64,000 bases of DNA from Actomonas aquatica (GTDB lineage: Bacteria > Verrucomicrobiota > Verrucomicrobiia > Opitutales > Opitutaceae): assembly GCF_019679435.2 (NCBI RefSeq), contig NZ_CP139781.1:806001-870000 (forward strand), written 5' to 3'. Within the stretch, counting starts at the first letter, position 1, and every line of letters begins with the position of its first letter. The position numbers and the translations under genes were made by a program. Below are positions 8,629 to 17,360 of the stretch, in pieces. Under the pieces are notes generated by a model. It saw only the letters and a list, made by a program, of their open reading frames with translations, was not told where the DNA came from and did not search any database.

Positions 8629-11121
8629 ATGCTCAACCTCCGCTTCGCCCTTCGCCAACTCCTCCGTTCACCCGGCTTCACGCTGGTGACCGTCGTCTCC
8701 CTAGCGTTGGGCATCGGAGCCAACACCGCGATCTTCAGCCTGGTCAACGGCATGCTCCTCAAAAAGCTGCCGGTGCCGGAGCCGGAGCAATTGGTGCTCT
8801 TCAACTGGGCGGCCAGCGAAGGCGTCGGCCCTCGCTCACACAGCGGCTATTCCGAGCCGATTCCCGCCACTGGCGAACGCACCAGCACGTCCTTCTCCCT
8901 GGCGACCTTCGAGCACTTCCGCGCGCCTTCGGAGAGCCTGCGCGACGTCTTCGCCTTCGCCCCGCTGTGGCAGCTTAACGCGTCCTGGCAGGGCCAGGCG
9001 GAAAACCTCCGCAGCGCCGTCACTGTCTCCGGCAACTACCACCAGGCCCTCGGCGTGCGCATCCCCCTCGGCCGCGGCCTGCGCCCCTCCGACGATACCG
9101 CGGACGCTCCGCTCGTCGCCGTCATCTCCCACCGCTATTGGCAAAAGCGCTTCGGCGGTTCGCCCCAGGTCCTCAATGAAATCCTCACCCTCAACGGCGT
9201 GCCCTTCAGCATCGTCGGAGTGACCGCGCCGGGCTTCAACGGCACCGGCCAGGTAGGTGAGGTCAACGATGTCTACGTCCCTTTCTCCGCCTACCGGCTG
9301 ATCGAGCCGGGCAACACCGAAGCCACCGAACCGTGGGCTTGGTCCATTCGCATCATGGGCCGCATGGCCGACGGCGTCACTCGGGAACAGGTTAATGCCG
9401 AGATGGCCGGCCGCTTCGCCGCGTCCTACGACGGTCACCTGAATCTCGAGGAGGGTGAACACATCCGCCTGCGCACCGCCAGTGGCAACACCGGACTCAA
9501 CGAGGATCGCCGCCGTTACTCGTCCTCTCTTCGCATCCTCGCCGCCATCGTCGGCCTCGTCCTCCTCGTCGCCTGCGCAAATGTCGCCAATCTCCTCCTC
9601 GCCCGCGGCGCTGCCCGCGAACGCGAACTCGCCGTGCGCATCGCCCTCGGTGCCAGCCGCGCGCGCCTCCTCGCCCAGTTGCTCACCGAGAGCCTCCTCC
9701 TCAGCGTCTGCGGCGCCGCCCTCGGTTTGCTCATTTCGCTGTGGGCCCGCGATGCCTTCCTTGCCCTCCAACCATTCGGCGGCAGTGACTTCACGCTCAA
9801 TCTCGCGCTCGATTGGCGGGTGCTCGGCTTCACCGCCGGCATCGCCGTCCTGACCGGCGTGCTCTTCGGCACCCTACCCGCCCTGCGCGCCACCCGTCGC
9901 GATGTGGTCCAGGGTTTTCAAGGCGGACACAAGACCCTCGGCGCCCCGCGCTCCCGGCTCGCCCAGACTCTCATGGTGCTCCAGATCGCGCTTTCCCTCG
10001 TGTTGCTCGTTGGCGCCGGGCTCTTCAGCCGCACCCTCGCCAATCTCGCGCGCAGCGACCTTGCCTTCGAGCGCGACCACCTCCTGCTCTTCGCGCTCGA
10101 TGCCATGCCTGCCGGCTATGAGCGCAACGAACTCGATGCTGCCTATGGTCGCGTGCGCGATCGCCTCACCTCCTTACCCGGCGTTGAGTCCGTCGCCTTC
10201 TCCAGCGTTCCTTTGTTGTCCGGTCGCCGCTGGACCAGTTCCCGCGCCATCGAAGGTCATGCCGATCTCCCGGAGGATGAACGCACCATCGTCATGAACG
10301 GCGTCTCCCCCGAATTCCTCGATACCGTGCAATGGCCGCTTCTCCTCGGCCGCAACTTCACCGTCGCCGATTCCACCGACGCCCCTCGTGTCATCATCGT
10401 CAACCAGGCCTTCGCCGACCGTTACTTTCCGGGCGAAAGCGTCATCGGCCGCCGACTCGGCACCAGTGATGACAATTTGGATACCGAGATCGTCGGCGTG
10501 GTGACCGACGGCAAGACCACCAATCTGCGCGAGATTCGCCGCCCCGCCGCCTTCGTCCCCCACGCCCAGCTCCCCAACGCCCGCGCCGGCCACTTCGTGC
10601 TGCGCTATCAGGGTGCTCTCGCACCCCTCCAGCGCGCGCTGACCGCGGCCGTGCAGGAGATCGAGCCCACCCTGCCGATCATCGCCCTCCGCACTCAGAA
10701 CGAGCAGATCAACCGGCTCCTCCGTGAGGAACGCATCTTCGCCTTGCTCACCTCCTCCTTCGGCCTGCTCGCCCTTCTGCTGGCCGCCGTGGGGCTCTAC
10801 GGCTTGCTGGCGTATTCGGTCGTGCGCCGCACCGGTGAGATCGGCCTGCGCATGGCGCTCGGGGCGCTGCCTTCCGGCGTGCGTTGGCTGATCTTGCGTG
10901 ACTGTCTGCGCCTCGCCGTCCTCGGCGTGCTCGTCGGCGCTGGCGCCGCGGCGATGCTCACCCGCCTCGTCACCAGTCAACTCTACGGCCTCTCCCCGCT
11001 GGATCCTGCGGTCTACGTCTCGAGCAGCCTGGTGCTCCTCGCGGTGGCCCTCGCCGCAGCGCTCATTCCTGTCCGTCGCGCCACCCGGGTCGATCCCATG
11101 GTCGCACTGCGCGCCGAATAA
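8629..11121 (+). CDS. ADOP-family ABC transporter permease (830 aa)
   Basis: Second gene of the sigma-54 operon. The N-terminus [17 protein letters not shown] and the first TM stretch [20 protein letters not shown] are canonical for the family. The first FtsX domain has [20 protein letters not shown]; the second has [17 protein letters not shown]. The first periplasmic domain contains GYSEPIP and a longer acidic insertion than in the neighbouring permeases. The end [15 protein letters not shown] is typical. Gaps of 30 and 21 bp on either side indicate co-transcription. It probably works in the inner membrane with a periplasmic head; no cargo is evident. Confidence 0.92.
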   Translation: MLNLRFALRQLLRSPGFTLVTVVSLALGIGANTAIFSLVNGMLLKKLPVPEPEQLVLFNWAASEGVGPRSHSGYSEPIPATGERTSTSFSLATFEHFRAPSESLRDVFAFAPLWQLNASWQGQAENLRSAVTVSGNYHQALGVRIPLGRGLRPSDDTADAPLVAVISHRYWQKRFGGSPQVLNEILTLNGVPFSIVGVTAPGFNGTGQVGEVNDVYVPFSAYRLIEPGNTEATEPWAWSIRIMGRMADGVTREQVNAEMAGRFAASYDGHLNLEEGEHIRLRTASGNTGLNEDRRRYSSSLRILAAIVGLVLLVACANVANLLLARGAARERELAVRIALGASRARLLAQLLTESLLLSVCGAALGLLISLWARDAFLALQPFGGSDFTLNLALDWRVLGFTAGIAVLTGVLFGTLPALRATRRDVVQGFQGGHKTLGAPRSRLAQTLMVLQIALSLVLLVGAGLFSRTLANLARSDLAFERDHLLLFALDAMPAGYERNELDAAYGRVRDRLTSLPGVESVAFSSVPLLSGRRWTSSRAIEGHADLPEDERTIVMNGVSPEFLDTVQWPLLLGRNFTVADSTDAPRVIIVNQAFADRYFPGESVIGRRLGTSDDNLDTEIVGVVTDGKTTNLREIRRPAAFVPHAQLPNARAGHFVLRYQGALAPLQRALTAAVQEIEPTLPIIALRTQNEQINRLLREERIFALLTSSFGLLALLLAAVGLYGLLAYSVVRRTGEIGLRMALGALPSGVRWLILRDCLRLAVLGVLVGAGAAAMLTRLVTSQLYGLSPLDPAVYVSSSLVLLAVALAAALIPVRRATRVDPMVALRAE

Positions 11122-11142
11122 CTGTTTTTTCCCTCCGTCATC

Positions 11143-13575
11143 ATGATCCGCCAATCCTTCCGTCGCCTGCTTCGCGAACGCGGTTTCACCACCACTGTCC
11201 TGCTCACCCTCGCTCTCTGCATCGGGGCCAACGTCGCCATCTTCGCGGTGGTCGACGCTGTGCTGCTCCGCCCGCTGCCCTTCCCGCACGCCGAGCGATT
11301 GGTGAGTGTGCGCAACTCCTACCCGGGTGCCGGCGTGGCACGCAGTGGGGCGTCGGTGCCCAATTACTACGACCGCCGCAACGGCGCGATCCCGGGCTTC
11401 GAATCGGTTTCGATCGTGCAATACGGCAGCGCCATCATCGGCAACGCCGGTTCGCCTCAACGCGTGAGCCGCGGCCGCGTGTCGCCGGAGTTCTTTGATA
11501 CCCTCGGCGTCAAACTGGCACGTGGCCGCACCTTCACCGAGGAGGAATTGGACTACGCCAACTCCAACGTGATCATCATCACCCACGAGTTTTGGCAAAG
11601 TCAGTTCGGCGGAGCCGAGGACATCCTCGGCCAGCAGATCGTGCTCGATGGCCAGACCAACACGGTCGTCGGCGTGCTGCCGCCGGGGTTCCGCTACCTC
11701 GACATGAACGCGCGGTTTTTCATCCCCTACGCGTCCAGCGAGGATGATCGGACGGATACCGCTCGTCACTCCAATGGCCACGACATGGTGGTCCGCCTCG
11801 CGCCGGGGGTGACGGTCGAACAGGCCCAGCAACAGCTCGATGCCTTTAACGCCGCCTTGTTGGAAACCGACCCGTTCAAAGACATTCTGATCGATGCCGG
11901 CTTCACCACCATCGTGACGTCCCTGCACGATGACGTCGTCGAAAGTGTGCGTGATGTCTTGCTGCTCCTGCAGGCTGGCGTGTTGGCGTTGCTCATCATC
12001 GGCGGCGTAAACCTCGCCAACCTGCTCCTTATCCGAGCCCATGGCCGCACCAAGGAGTTCGCCGTGCGTCAGGCCCTCGGTGCTGGCACGGTGGATCTCG
12101 CCCGCCAGATTCTGATCGAGACTGTCATGCTCGCCCTCGCCGGCGGCGTGCTGGGCGTATTGGTCGGCATCTTCGGTATCGATCTTTTGGCCGCCTTGGG
12201 CACCACCGACCTGCCGCTGGGCGCCAACATTGTTTTTGATGCCCGCGTCAGCGTGGTGAGCCTGGTCGGTTCGGTGGTGGTTGGCGTGCTGCTGGCCGTC
12301 CCCGTGCTGCTGCTGGGCCTCAAGCAAAACCTCGCCCGGGCCATCTCCAGCGAATCGCGCGGCGGCACCGTTTCCCGCGCCGCCCAAAACGTGCGCCACG
12401 GCTTCATCGTCCTGCAGGTGGCTCTCGCCTTCACCCTGCTGTGCGGAGCCGGCTTGCTGGGAGTTTCCCTGCGCAACGTGCTCAAAACGCCCACCGGATT
12501 CCGCGCGGACAACATCCTCGCCGCCTCCATTTCGTTGCCCTACGAGGGCTATGCCGAGACGCCACAGCGTTTGACCTTCCTCCAGCGCTTGCGCGAGTCG
12601 ATCACCTCCCAGCCCGGGGTCTCGAGCGTGGGCTTCACTGATTCCCTTCCTTTCTCCGGCAACAACAGCGACAACGCCACCGTCGTCGAAGGCGTCGAAC
12701 CCAAACCCGGCGAATCCATCCGCACCCACTATACCGCGTCCGCTTACGGTGACTATTGGCAGACGCTCGGCATCGGTTTGGTGCGGGGACGTTTCCTCAA
12801 CGATGGCGACCAGGTCGAAGACGCCCCGCGGGTGTGCGTGGTCGATCAGGTGTTTGTGGATCGCTACTGGCCCGATGGTGCCGACCCGATCGGACGCCGC
12901 ATCGCCACGGGCGTGCAGCTGAATGACGAAAACGCTATCCGCATCGTCGGCGTGGTTGCGCCCGTGAAACACCGCAACCTGACCGAAACCGATCCGCTCG
13001 GCACCATCTACCTGCCTTATCCGCTGCGCGCCAATCGCATGTTCCACCTCGCCATCCGCACCGAAACGCCGGCGAGCATGTTTGCCCCGACACTGCGTAA
13101 ACTCGTGCTGAACATCGACCCGAACCTTCCCGTCGACGACATCGAGGTCTACACCCAACGCATCGACGACAGCCTCGTGCTGCGTCGTTCGCCTGCGCTG
13201 CTCGCCGCCGTATTCGCCGCCGTGGCGCTGTTGCTCGCCGCCGTCGGCACCTACGGTGTGCTGGCTTACGCCGTGAGCCAACGTCGTCGCGAGATCGGCG
13301 TGCGCATGGCGCTGGGGGCCCTGCCCGGCCAGGTGCTGCGGCAGTTCTTCAGTCTTGGCGCCAAACTGCTGCTGATGGGGCTCGCCCTCGGCATCGGCAG
13401 CGCGTGGATCACCGGTCGTATGATCCAGAGCGTGCTCTTCAACACCGGCACCTTCCACATCGGGGTGGCTCTGCTCACCGCCGCAATCATGGGTGCCGTG
13501 GTCATGGTCGCCATGCTCCTGCCCTCACAACGCGCCGCGCGCATCTCGCCCACCGAAGCCCTGCGCGACGACTGA
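11143..13575 (+). CDS. ADOP-family ABC transporter permease (810 aa)
   Basis: Third permease of the sigma-54 operon. The N-terminus MIRQSFRRLLRERGFTTTVL is followed by LTLALCIGANVAIFAVVDAV. The segments RLVSVRNSYPGAG and SVPNYYDRRN resemble the permease at 24366 (NSYPKSDLEYAG, SIPDYLDRRD), so the two are probably the closest relatives in the array and sit in the two different sigma-54 operons. The second FtsX domain has [17 protein letters not shown]. The C-terminus (ISPTEALRDD) is slightly unusual. A secreted repeat protein follows after 62 bp. Confidence 0.92.
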   Translation: MIRQSFRRLLRERGFTTTVLLTLALCIGANVAIFAVVDAVLLRPLPFPHAERLVSVRNSYPGAGVARSGASVPNYYDRRNGAIPGFESVSIVQYGSAIIGNAGSPQRVSRGRVSPEFFDTLGVKLARGRTFTEEELDYANSNVIIITHEFWQSQFGGAEDILGQQIVLDGQTNTVVGVLPPGFRYLDMNARFFIPYASSEDDRTDTARHSNGHDMVVRLAPGVTVEQAQQQLDAFNAALLETDPFKDILIDAGFTTIVTSLHDDVVESVRDVLLLLQAGVLALLIIGGVNLANLLLIRAHGRTKEFAVRQALGAGTVDLARQILIETVMLALAGGVLGVLVGIFGIDLLAALGTTDLPLGANIVFDARVSVVSLVGSVVVGVLLAVPVLLLGLKQNLARAISSESRGGTVSRAAQNVRHGFIVLQVALAFTLLCGAGLLGVSLRNVLKTPTGFRADNILAASISLPYEGYAETPQRLTFLQRLRESITSQPGVSSVGFTDSLPFSGNNSDNATVVEGVEPKPGESIRTHYTASAYGDYWQTLGIGLVRGRFLNDGDQVEDAPRVCVVDQVFVDRYWPDGADPIGRRIATGVQLNDENAIRIVGVVAPVKHRNLTETDPLGTIYLPYPLRANRMFHLAIRTETPASMFAPTLRKLVLNIDPNLPVDDIEVYTQRIDDSLVLRRSPALLAAVFAAVALLLAAVGTYGVLAYAVSQRRREIGVRMALGALPGQVLRQFFSLGAKLLLMGLALGIGSAWITGRMIQSVLFNTGTFHIGVALLTAAIMGAVVMVAMLLPSQRAARISPTEALRDD

Positions 13576-13637
13576 TATTGTCCCGTCCCTCAAATACCCT
13601 GCAACTCTGCCCCGCCTCCCCGGGTTGTTCCTTTGTC

Positions 13638-14411
13638 ATGAAATTACGCCCCTTCCTTATCGCCCTCTTCGCCTTTACGCTCAGCCTCAGCGCGCGTGCC
13701 GATTGGGGCAGCAAAGTCACCGAGCCTTTCGAATTTGAAGGTTCGTTTTCGCCCGACGGCATCGTGCAGGTCGAGAACGTGAACGGTCGCATCACCATCG
13801 AGGCCTGGGACCGCGACGCCTACGCCATCAGCGGCGAAAAGCGGGCCAAGAACGACGACGATCTCGAACTCATCAAGATCGAACAGGAGATCGACCGGGA
13901 CCGTATCTACTTCAAGGTGAAGCTCGGCAAAAAGAAGGGCTGGTTCAACTGGGGCAACGTCAACGGCTCCGTGAACGTCACCCTCCACGTGCCGGCCACC
14001 GTGACGGTGAAGGAGGTCTCCACCGTGAACGGCGACGTGCGCATCAGTGGGCTAACCGGCCGCACGCACGCCAGCACCGTCAATGGCGGCCTGGAGGCCT
14101 ACAATCTCGCCGGCGCCACCCACATGAGCACGGTCAACGGCGGCATCCGCGCCGAGTTCACCCACGTGGATCCCGATGCGCGCCTGGAGTTTAGCACCGT
14201 CAATGGCGGCATCCGCCTCTCCCTACCGGCCGACGCCGGCGTTCACGTGTCAGCCTCGGTCGTGAATGGTCACGTCGAAGCCGACCTGCCCATCACCATG
14301 AAGGGCCGCATCGGCAAGAAATCGATCAACGGCACCATCGGCGACGGTTCCGCCAGCCTCAAAGCCAGCACGGTCAACGGGTCCATCCGTATCTACGGAA
14401 CGGATACCTGA
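13638..14411 (+). CDS. Secreted VNG-repeat protein (putative adhesin, DUF4097-like)
   Basis: 257 residues with a clear signal peptide (MKLRPFLIALFAFTLSLSARA, probable cleavage after ARA). The start at 13638 is chosen because the signal peptide begins there, although the frame is open upstream to 13404. The body holds at least eight copies of a short unit centred on (S/E/G)xVNG: ENVNGRI, GNVNGSV, STVNGDV, then STVNGG three times, SVVNGHV, and STVNGSI, spaced about 18-40 residues apart, with a variant KSINGTI. This is the pattern of DUF4097/DUF4098-type beta-helical 'putative adhesin' domains. It is last in the sigma-54 operon, before a terminator. Export to the periplasm or surface is well supported; partners and function are unknown. 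Confidence 0.82.
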   Translation: MKLRPFLIALFAFTLSLSARADWGSKVTEPFEFEGSFSPDGIVQVENVNGRITIEAWDRDAYAISGEKRAKNDDDLELIKIEQEIDRDRIYFKVKLGKKKGWFNWGNVNGSVNVTLHVPATVTVKEVSTVNGDVRISGLTGRTHASTVNGGLEAYNLAGATHMSTVNGGIRAEFTHVDPDARLEFSTVNGGIRLSLPADAGVHVSASVVNGHVEADLPITMKGRIGKKSINGTIGDGSASLKASTVNGSIRIYGTDT

Positions 14412-14430
14412 TCCGCCCCGCCCATCTTCG

Positions 14431-14455
14431 CCCCGGCCGCGCGCCGGGGCTTTTT
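14431..14455 (+). terminator. Rho-independent terminator after the VNG-repeat gene
   Basis: A 7-bp GC stem, CCCCGGC (14431-14437) with GCCGGGG (14443-14449), and a 5-base loop, followed by CTTTTT. It closes the operon that starts at 6085 and separates it from the permease at 14506. Confidence 0.85.
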
Positions 14456-14505
14456 GTTACCCGCGGCCCTCCGCCTCCACCCACACCTGACCTCCGCTCC
14501 TTGCC

Positions 14506-16908
14506 ATGCTCACGCTTCGCCACGCCCTGCGCCAGTTGTTCAAATCCCCCGGCTTCGCCGCCCTCACCATCCTCACTCTCGGTCTGGGTATCGGGGCCAC
14601 CAGCGCCATGTTCACCGTCGTCAACTCGGTGCTGCTGCAACCGGTCAGTTATCCGCGGTCGGAGGAATTGGTGGTGATTCGACAAAACAACCTGCCGCGC
14701 TTCCCGACCTTCAGCCTGTGCCCGGCCGACTACCTGGATTTTGAGCGCGAGGCGGACCAGTTCTCCGCCATGTATGCCTCCCGCTCCCGCGCCCGGATTC
14801 TGACCGGCAACGGCGATCCCGAGCGCGTCTCCACCCTGGCGGTGACCGATGGCTATTTCGACACCCTACTCGTGCAGCCCATCCTCGGGCGCGCCTTCAC
14901 CCCGGAGGAAAACGAGCCCGATGGCGGCCGCGCCGTCGTGCTGCTGCATCACTACTGGCAATCCCATCTCGGCGGTCGCGCCGCCGTGCTCGGCGAGACG
15001 CTCACGCTGGATGGCGAGGTCTTCACCATTGTGGGTATCATGCCTCCCGATTTCCGCCGCGACGCCGGGTTCGACATGCTCACGCCCATGGCGTTCTCCG
15101 CCGAAGAACGCACCAACCGCGGCGGGCATTACATCAGCGGCGTGGGCCGTCTCGCGCCCGGTGCCACCGCCGAATCGGCGCAGGCGCAATTGGTCGCAAT
15201 CTCCGCCCGACTCGCGACGGATTTTCCAGACACCAACACCGGCTGGAGTGCCTTCATCGTGCCGATTCTGGAGTGGAACACGGGTAACGCCCGGCCGACG
15301 CTGCTCACCTTACTCGGCGCCGTTGGATTTTTGCTCCTCATCGCTTGCGCCAACGTCGGCAACCTCGTGCTGGCGCGCGCCACCGATCGTCATCACGAGC
15401 TCTCCGTGCGCGCCGCGCTTGGTGCGGCACGCTCCCGTATCCTGGGCATGCTGCTCACCGAAAACGTGCTGCTGGGTTTGTTCGGCGGCGCCCTCGGCTT
15501 GCTCGTCGCCTATTGGGGCGTCGACCTGCTGATGGCGCTGGGCAGCGAGGAAATCCCCCGCTCGATCGAGGTCGGCCTCGACTGGCGCGCGGTGGCTTTC
15601 ACCACCGTGTTGTCGATTCTCACCGGCATCTTCTTCGGCCTCGCGCCAGCCTGGCAGGTGCGTGACCTCAACCTCGCCGACGCGCTCAAAACCGGCGCGC
15701 GCGGCGGCGGCGCGGATCGCTCCCGCCAGCGTTTTCGCAACACGCTGGTCGTGGTCGAAATCATGCTCGCCCTCGTTCTGCTCAACGCCTCCGGTCTGAT
15801 GGCCCAAAGCTTCCGACGCCTGCTGAATACGGATCCCGGCTTTAACCCGACGCACACCTGGATGGCGCAATTTGGCATCCCCCAGGGCCGCTACGACACG
15901 CCGGAAAAACGTACCGATTTTGTGCGCCAAGCCGAGGCCGAACTTGCCGCCATTCCCGGCGTCGAGGCGGTCGGCACCACCGTGATCATGCCGATGACCG
16001 GGAACGATTACGTGCTGCAGATTTCGTTCCCCGATCGGCCCGTTGTGCCCGGGCAGGAAGTCTCCGCCGACTATACCGCCACCTCTCCCGGCTATTTCAA
16101 CGCGATGGGGATCCCCATCCTGCGGGGTCGCGCGTTTACCGAACAGGACCGTGCGGACGCACCGCCGGTCGCCATCGTGAGCGAATCCTTTGCCCGACAG
16201 TTTTTCCCCGACGGGGACGCCCTCGGAGAACGCTTCAGTATCTCCAATCGTCCCGAGCCCGTCTGGCGTGAGATCGTTGCCATCGTGCCCGACATCAAGC
16301 AGGCCGGCCTCGATCAAACGGCCACGGCCCAGATGTATGAACCCTTCGCTCAATCCCCGCATGGCTTCCTCAGCATGGTGGTGCGGACCGGCAGCGCCGC
16401 TGGCACGACGGGGCTGCCCCAGGCGATCCGCCAAGCCATTTTCAACGTCGATCCGGCACAACCCGTGTTCCGGCTCGCTGACGTGGAATCACTCATCGCC
16501 GACTCCGTATCGCGGCGTCGCTTTGGCCTGACTTTGCTCGGCGTATTCTCGGGCCTGTCATTGCCTCTCGCGGCCCTTGGGATCTACGGCGTGATCGCTT
16601 ACGCAGTCATGCAACGCACCCGAGAGTTTGGCGTGCGCATGGCGCTGGGCGCACAAGGGCGCCAGGTCCTGGGCTTGGTGGTGCGCGACGGGCTTCGCCT
16701 GCTCGCCTGGGGCGTAGGCCTCGGCTCATTGGTGTCGCTTGCCGCCGGCGGTTTGCTCGCCAGTCAGCTCCACGAGACTTCCCCGCGCGACCCGCTGATT
16801 CTCGCCGCCGTAGCGCTCACGCTCAGCGTCGTGGCGCTCGCCGCGTGCCTGTTGCCGGCGCGTCGTGCCACGCGGGTGAATCCGGTCGAAGCCTTGCGCG
16901 CGGAATAA
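14506..16908 (+). CDS. ADOP-family ABC transporter permease (800 aa)
   Basis: Canonical N-terminus MLTLRHALRQLFKSPGF with TM1 LGLGIGATSAMFTVVNSVLL. Two MacB core/FtsX modules follow; the loops show VRAALGAARSRILGMLL and TREFGVRMALGAQGRQV. It ends RRATRVNPVEALRAE. It stands alone between the terminator at 14431 and the PadR unit at 17013, with a 50-bp leader in which no clear sigma-70 or sigma-54 promoter was seen. At 800 aa it is the shortest complete permease here. Substrate unknown. Confidence 0.91.
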   Translation: MLTLRHALRQLFKSPGFAALTILTLGLGIGATSAMFTVVNSVLLQPVSYPRSEELVVIRQNNLPRFPTFSLCPADYLDFEREADQFSAMYASRSRARILTGNGDPERVSTLAVTDGYFDTLLVQPILGRAFTPEENEPDGGRAVVLLHHYWQSHLGGRAAVLGETLTLDGEVFTIVGIMPPDFRRDAGFDMLTPMAFSAEERTNRGGHYISGVGRLAPGATAESAQAQLVAISARLATDFPDTNTGWSAFIVPILEWNTGNARPTLLTLLGAVGFLLLIACANVGNLVLARATDRHHELSVRAALGAARSRILGMLLTENVLLGLFGGALGLLVAYWGVDLLMALGSEEIPRSIEVGLDWRAVAFTTVLSILTGIFFGLAPAWQVRDLNLADALKTGARGGGADRSRQRFRNTLVVVEIMLALVLLNASGLMAQSFRRLLNTDPGFNPTHTWMAQFGIPQGRYDTPEKRTDFVRQAEAELAAIPGVEAVGTTVIMPMTGNDYVLQISFPDRPVVPGQEVSADYTATSPGYFNAMGIPILRGRAFTEQDRADAPPVAIVSESFARQFFPDGDALGERFSISNRPEPVWREIVAIVPDIKQAGLDQTATAQMYEPFAQSPHGFLSMVVRTGSAAGTTGLPQAIRQAIFNVDPAQPVFRLADVESLIADSVSRRRFGLTLLGVFSGLSLPLAALGIYGVIAYAVMQRTREFGVRMALGAQGRQVLGLVVRDGLRLLAWGVGLGSLVSLAAGGLLASQLHETSPRDPLILAAVALTLSVVALAACLLPARRATRVNPVEALRAE

Positions 16909-16949
16909 GCCGCGCATCCCCCGCCCTCTCGGCGCCCGCCACCCTTTAG

Positions 16950-16995
16950 TGTCGGCATTCGACAACAAAGGCTTGCTTGTTGTCGGATGCCGACA
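16950..16995. promoter_or_regulatory. Double dyad upstream of padR: probable PadR operator
   Basis: Two copies of TGTCG-N5-CGACA: TGTCGGCATTCGACA at 16950-16964 and TGTCGGATGCCGACA at 16981-16995, with centres 31 bp apart (three helical turns). Together they form a 17-bp inverted repeat with one mismatch, TGTCGGCATTCGACAAC against GTTGTCGGATGCCGACA. The block ends 17 bp before the chosen padR start, the usual place for an autoregulatory operator. Confidence 0.6.
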
Positions 16996-17012
16996 TCATG
17001 ATCCGGCGCATC

Positions 17013-17360
17013 ATGGCGAAACCACTGCGCAACGAATTGCTGCAAGGCACCCTCGACCTGCTGGTCCTCCAAGTGCTTTCGCAGGGCAAGTATCACGGCT
17101 GGGATGTGGCCAAGCGCATCTCCCTGCTTTCCTCCGACCGACTCACCCTGAAGCAGGGTTCGCTCTACCCGGCCATGCACCGCCTCGAGGCTCAGGGATG
17201 GATTGCCGCCGACTGGGGCGTTTCCGAGGCCGGCCGCAGCGCGAAGTTTTACCACCTCACCCGCAGTGGCCGTCGACAGCTCGAGGCCGAACGCGCGCAT
17301 TGGGAATCGTTTGTTGATGCCATGGGCGCGGTGCTTTCCGGCCAGGAGGCGTCCGAATGA
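17013..17360 (+). CDS. PadR-family transcriptional regulator, ADOP-associated type
   Basis: 115 residues from the ATG at 17013; alternative in-frame starts at 16998 (ATG) and 16977 (TTG) are less likely because the family begins just before LLQGTLDLLVLQVL and the upstream bases belong to the dyad. The winged-helix PadR domain fills the protein, with the signature KQGSLYPAMHRLEAQGWI and SGRRQLEAERAHWESFVDAM at the end. It matches the PadR subgroup known to be encoded next to ADOP permeases (TIGR03433 type). The stop overlaps the start of the next gene (ATGA, 17357-17360), so permease and repressor are translationally coupled. Role: ligand-released repressor of its own operon, inferred from family and operator. 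Confidence 0.88.
   Translation: MAKPLRNELLQGTLDLLVLQVLSQGKYHGWDVAKRISLLSSDRLTLKQGSLYPAMHRLEAQGWIAADWGVSEAGRSAKFYHLTRSGRRQLEAERAHWESFVDAMGAVLSGQEASE

Noticed and set aside
10174..13458. 1094-residue open frame on the - strand, and similar long antisense frames at 1316-3250 and 3097-5412
   Set aside because: They mirror the codon bias of ADOP genes on the + strand; the translations are low-complexity His/Gln/Asp/Gly-rich and lack any membrane or domain pattern.
13638..14411. VNG repeats as a DNA repeat or CRISPR-like array
   Set aside because: The repetition is at the protein level inside one coding frame; unit length and DNA sequence vary and there are no spacers of constant size.
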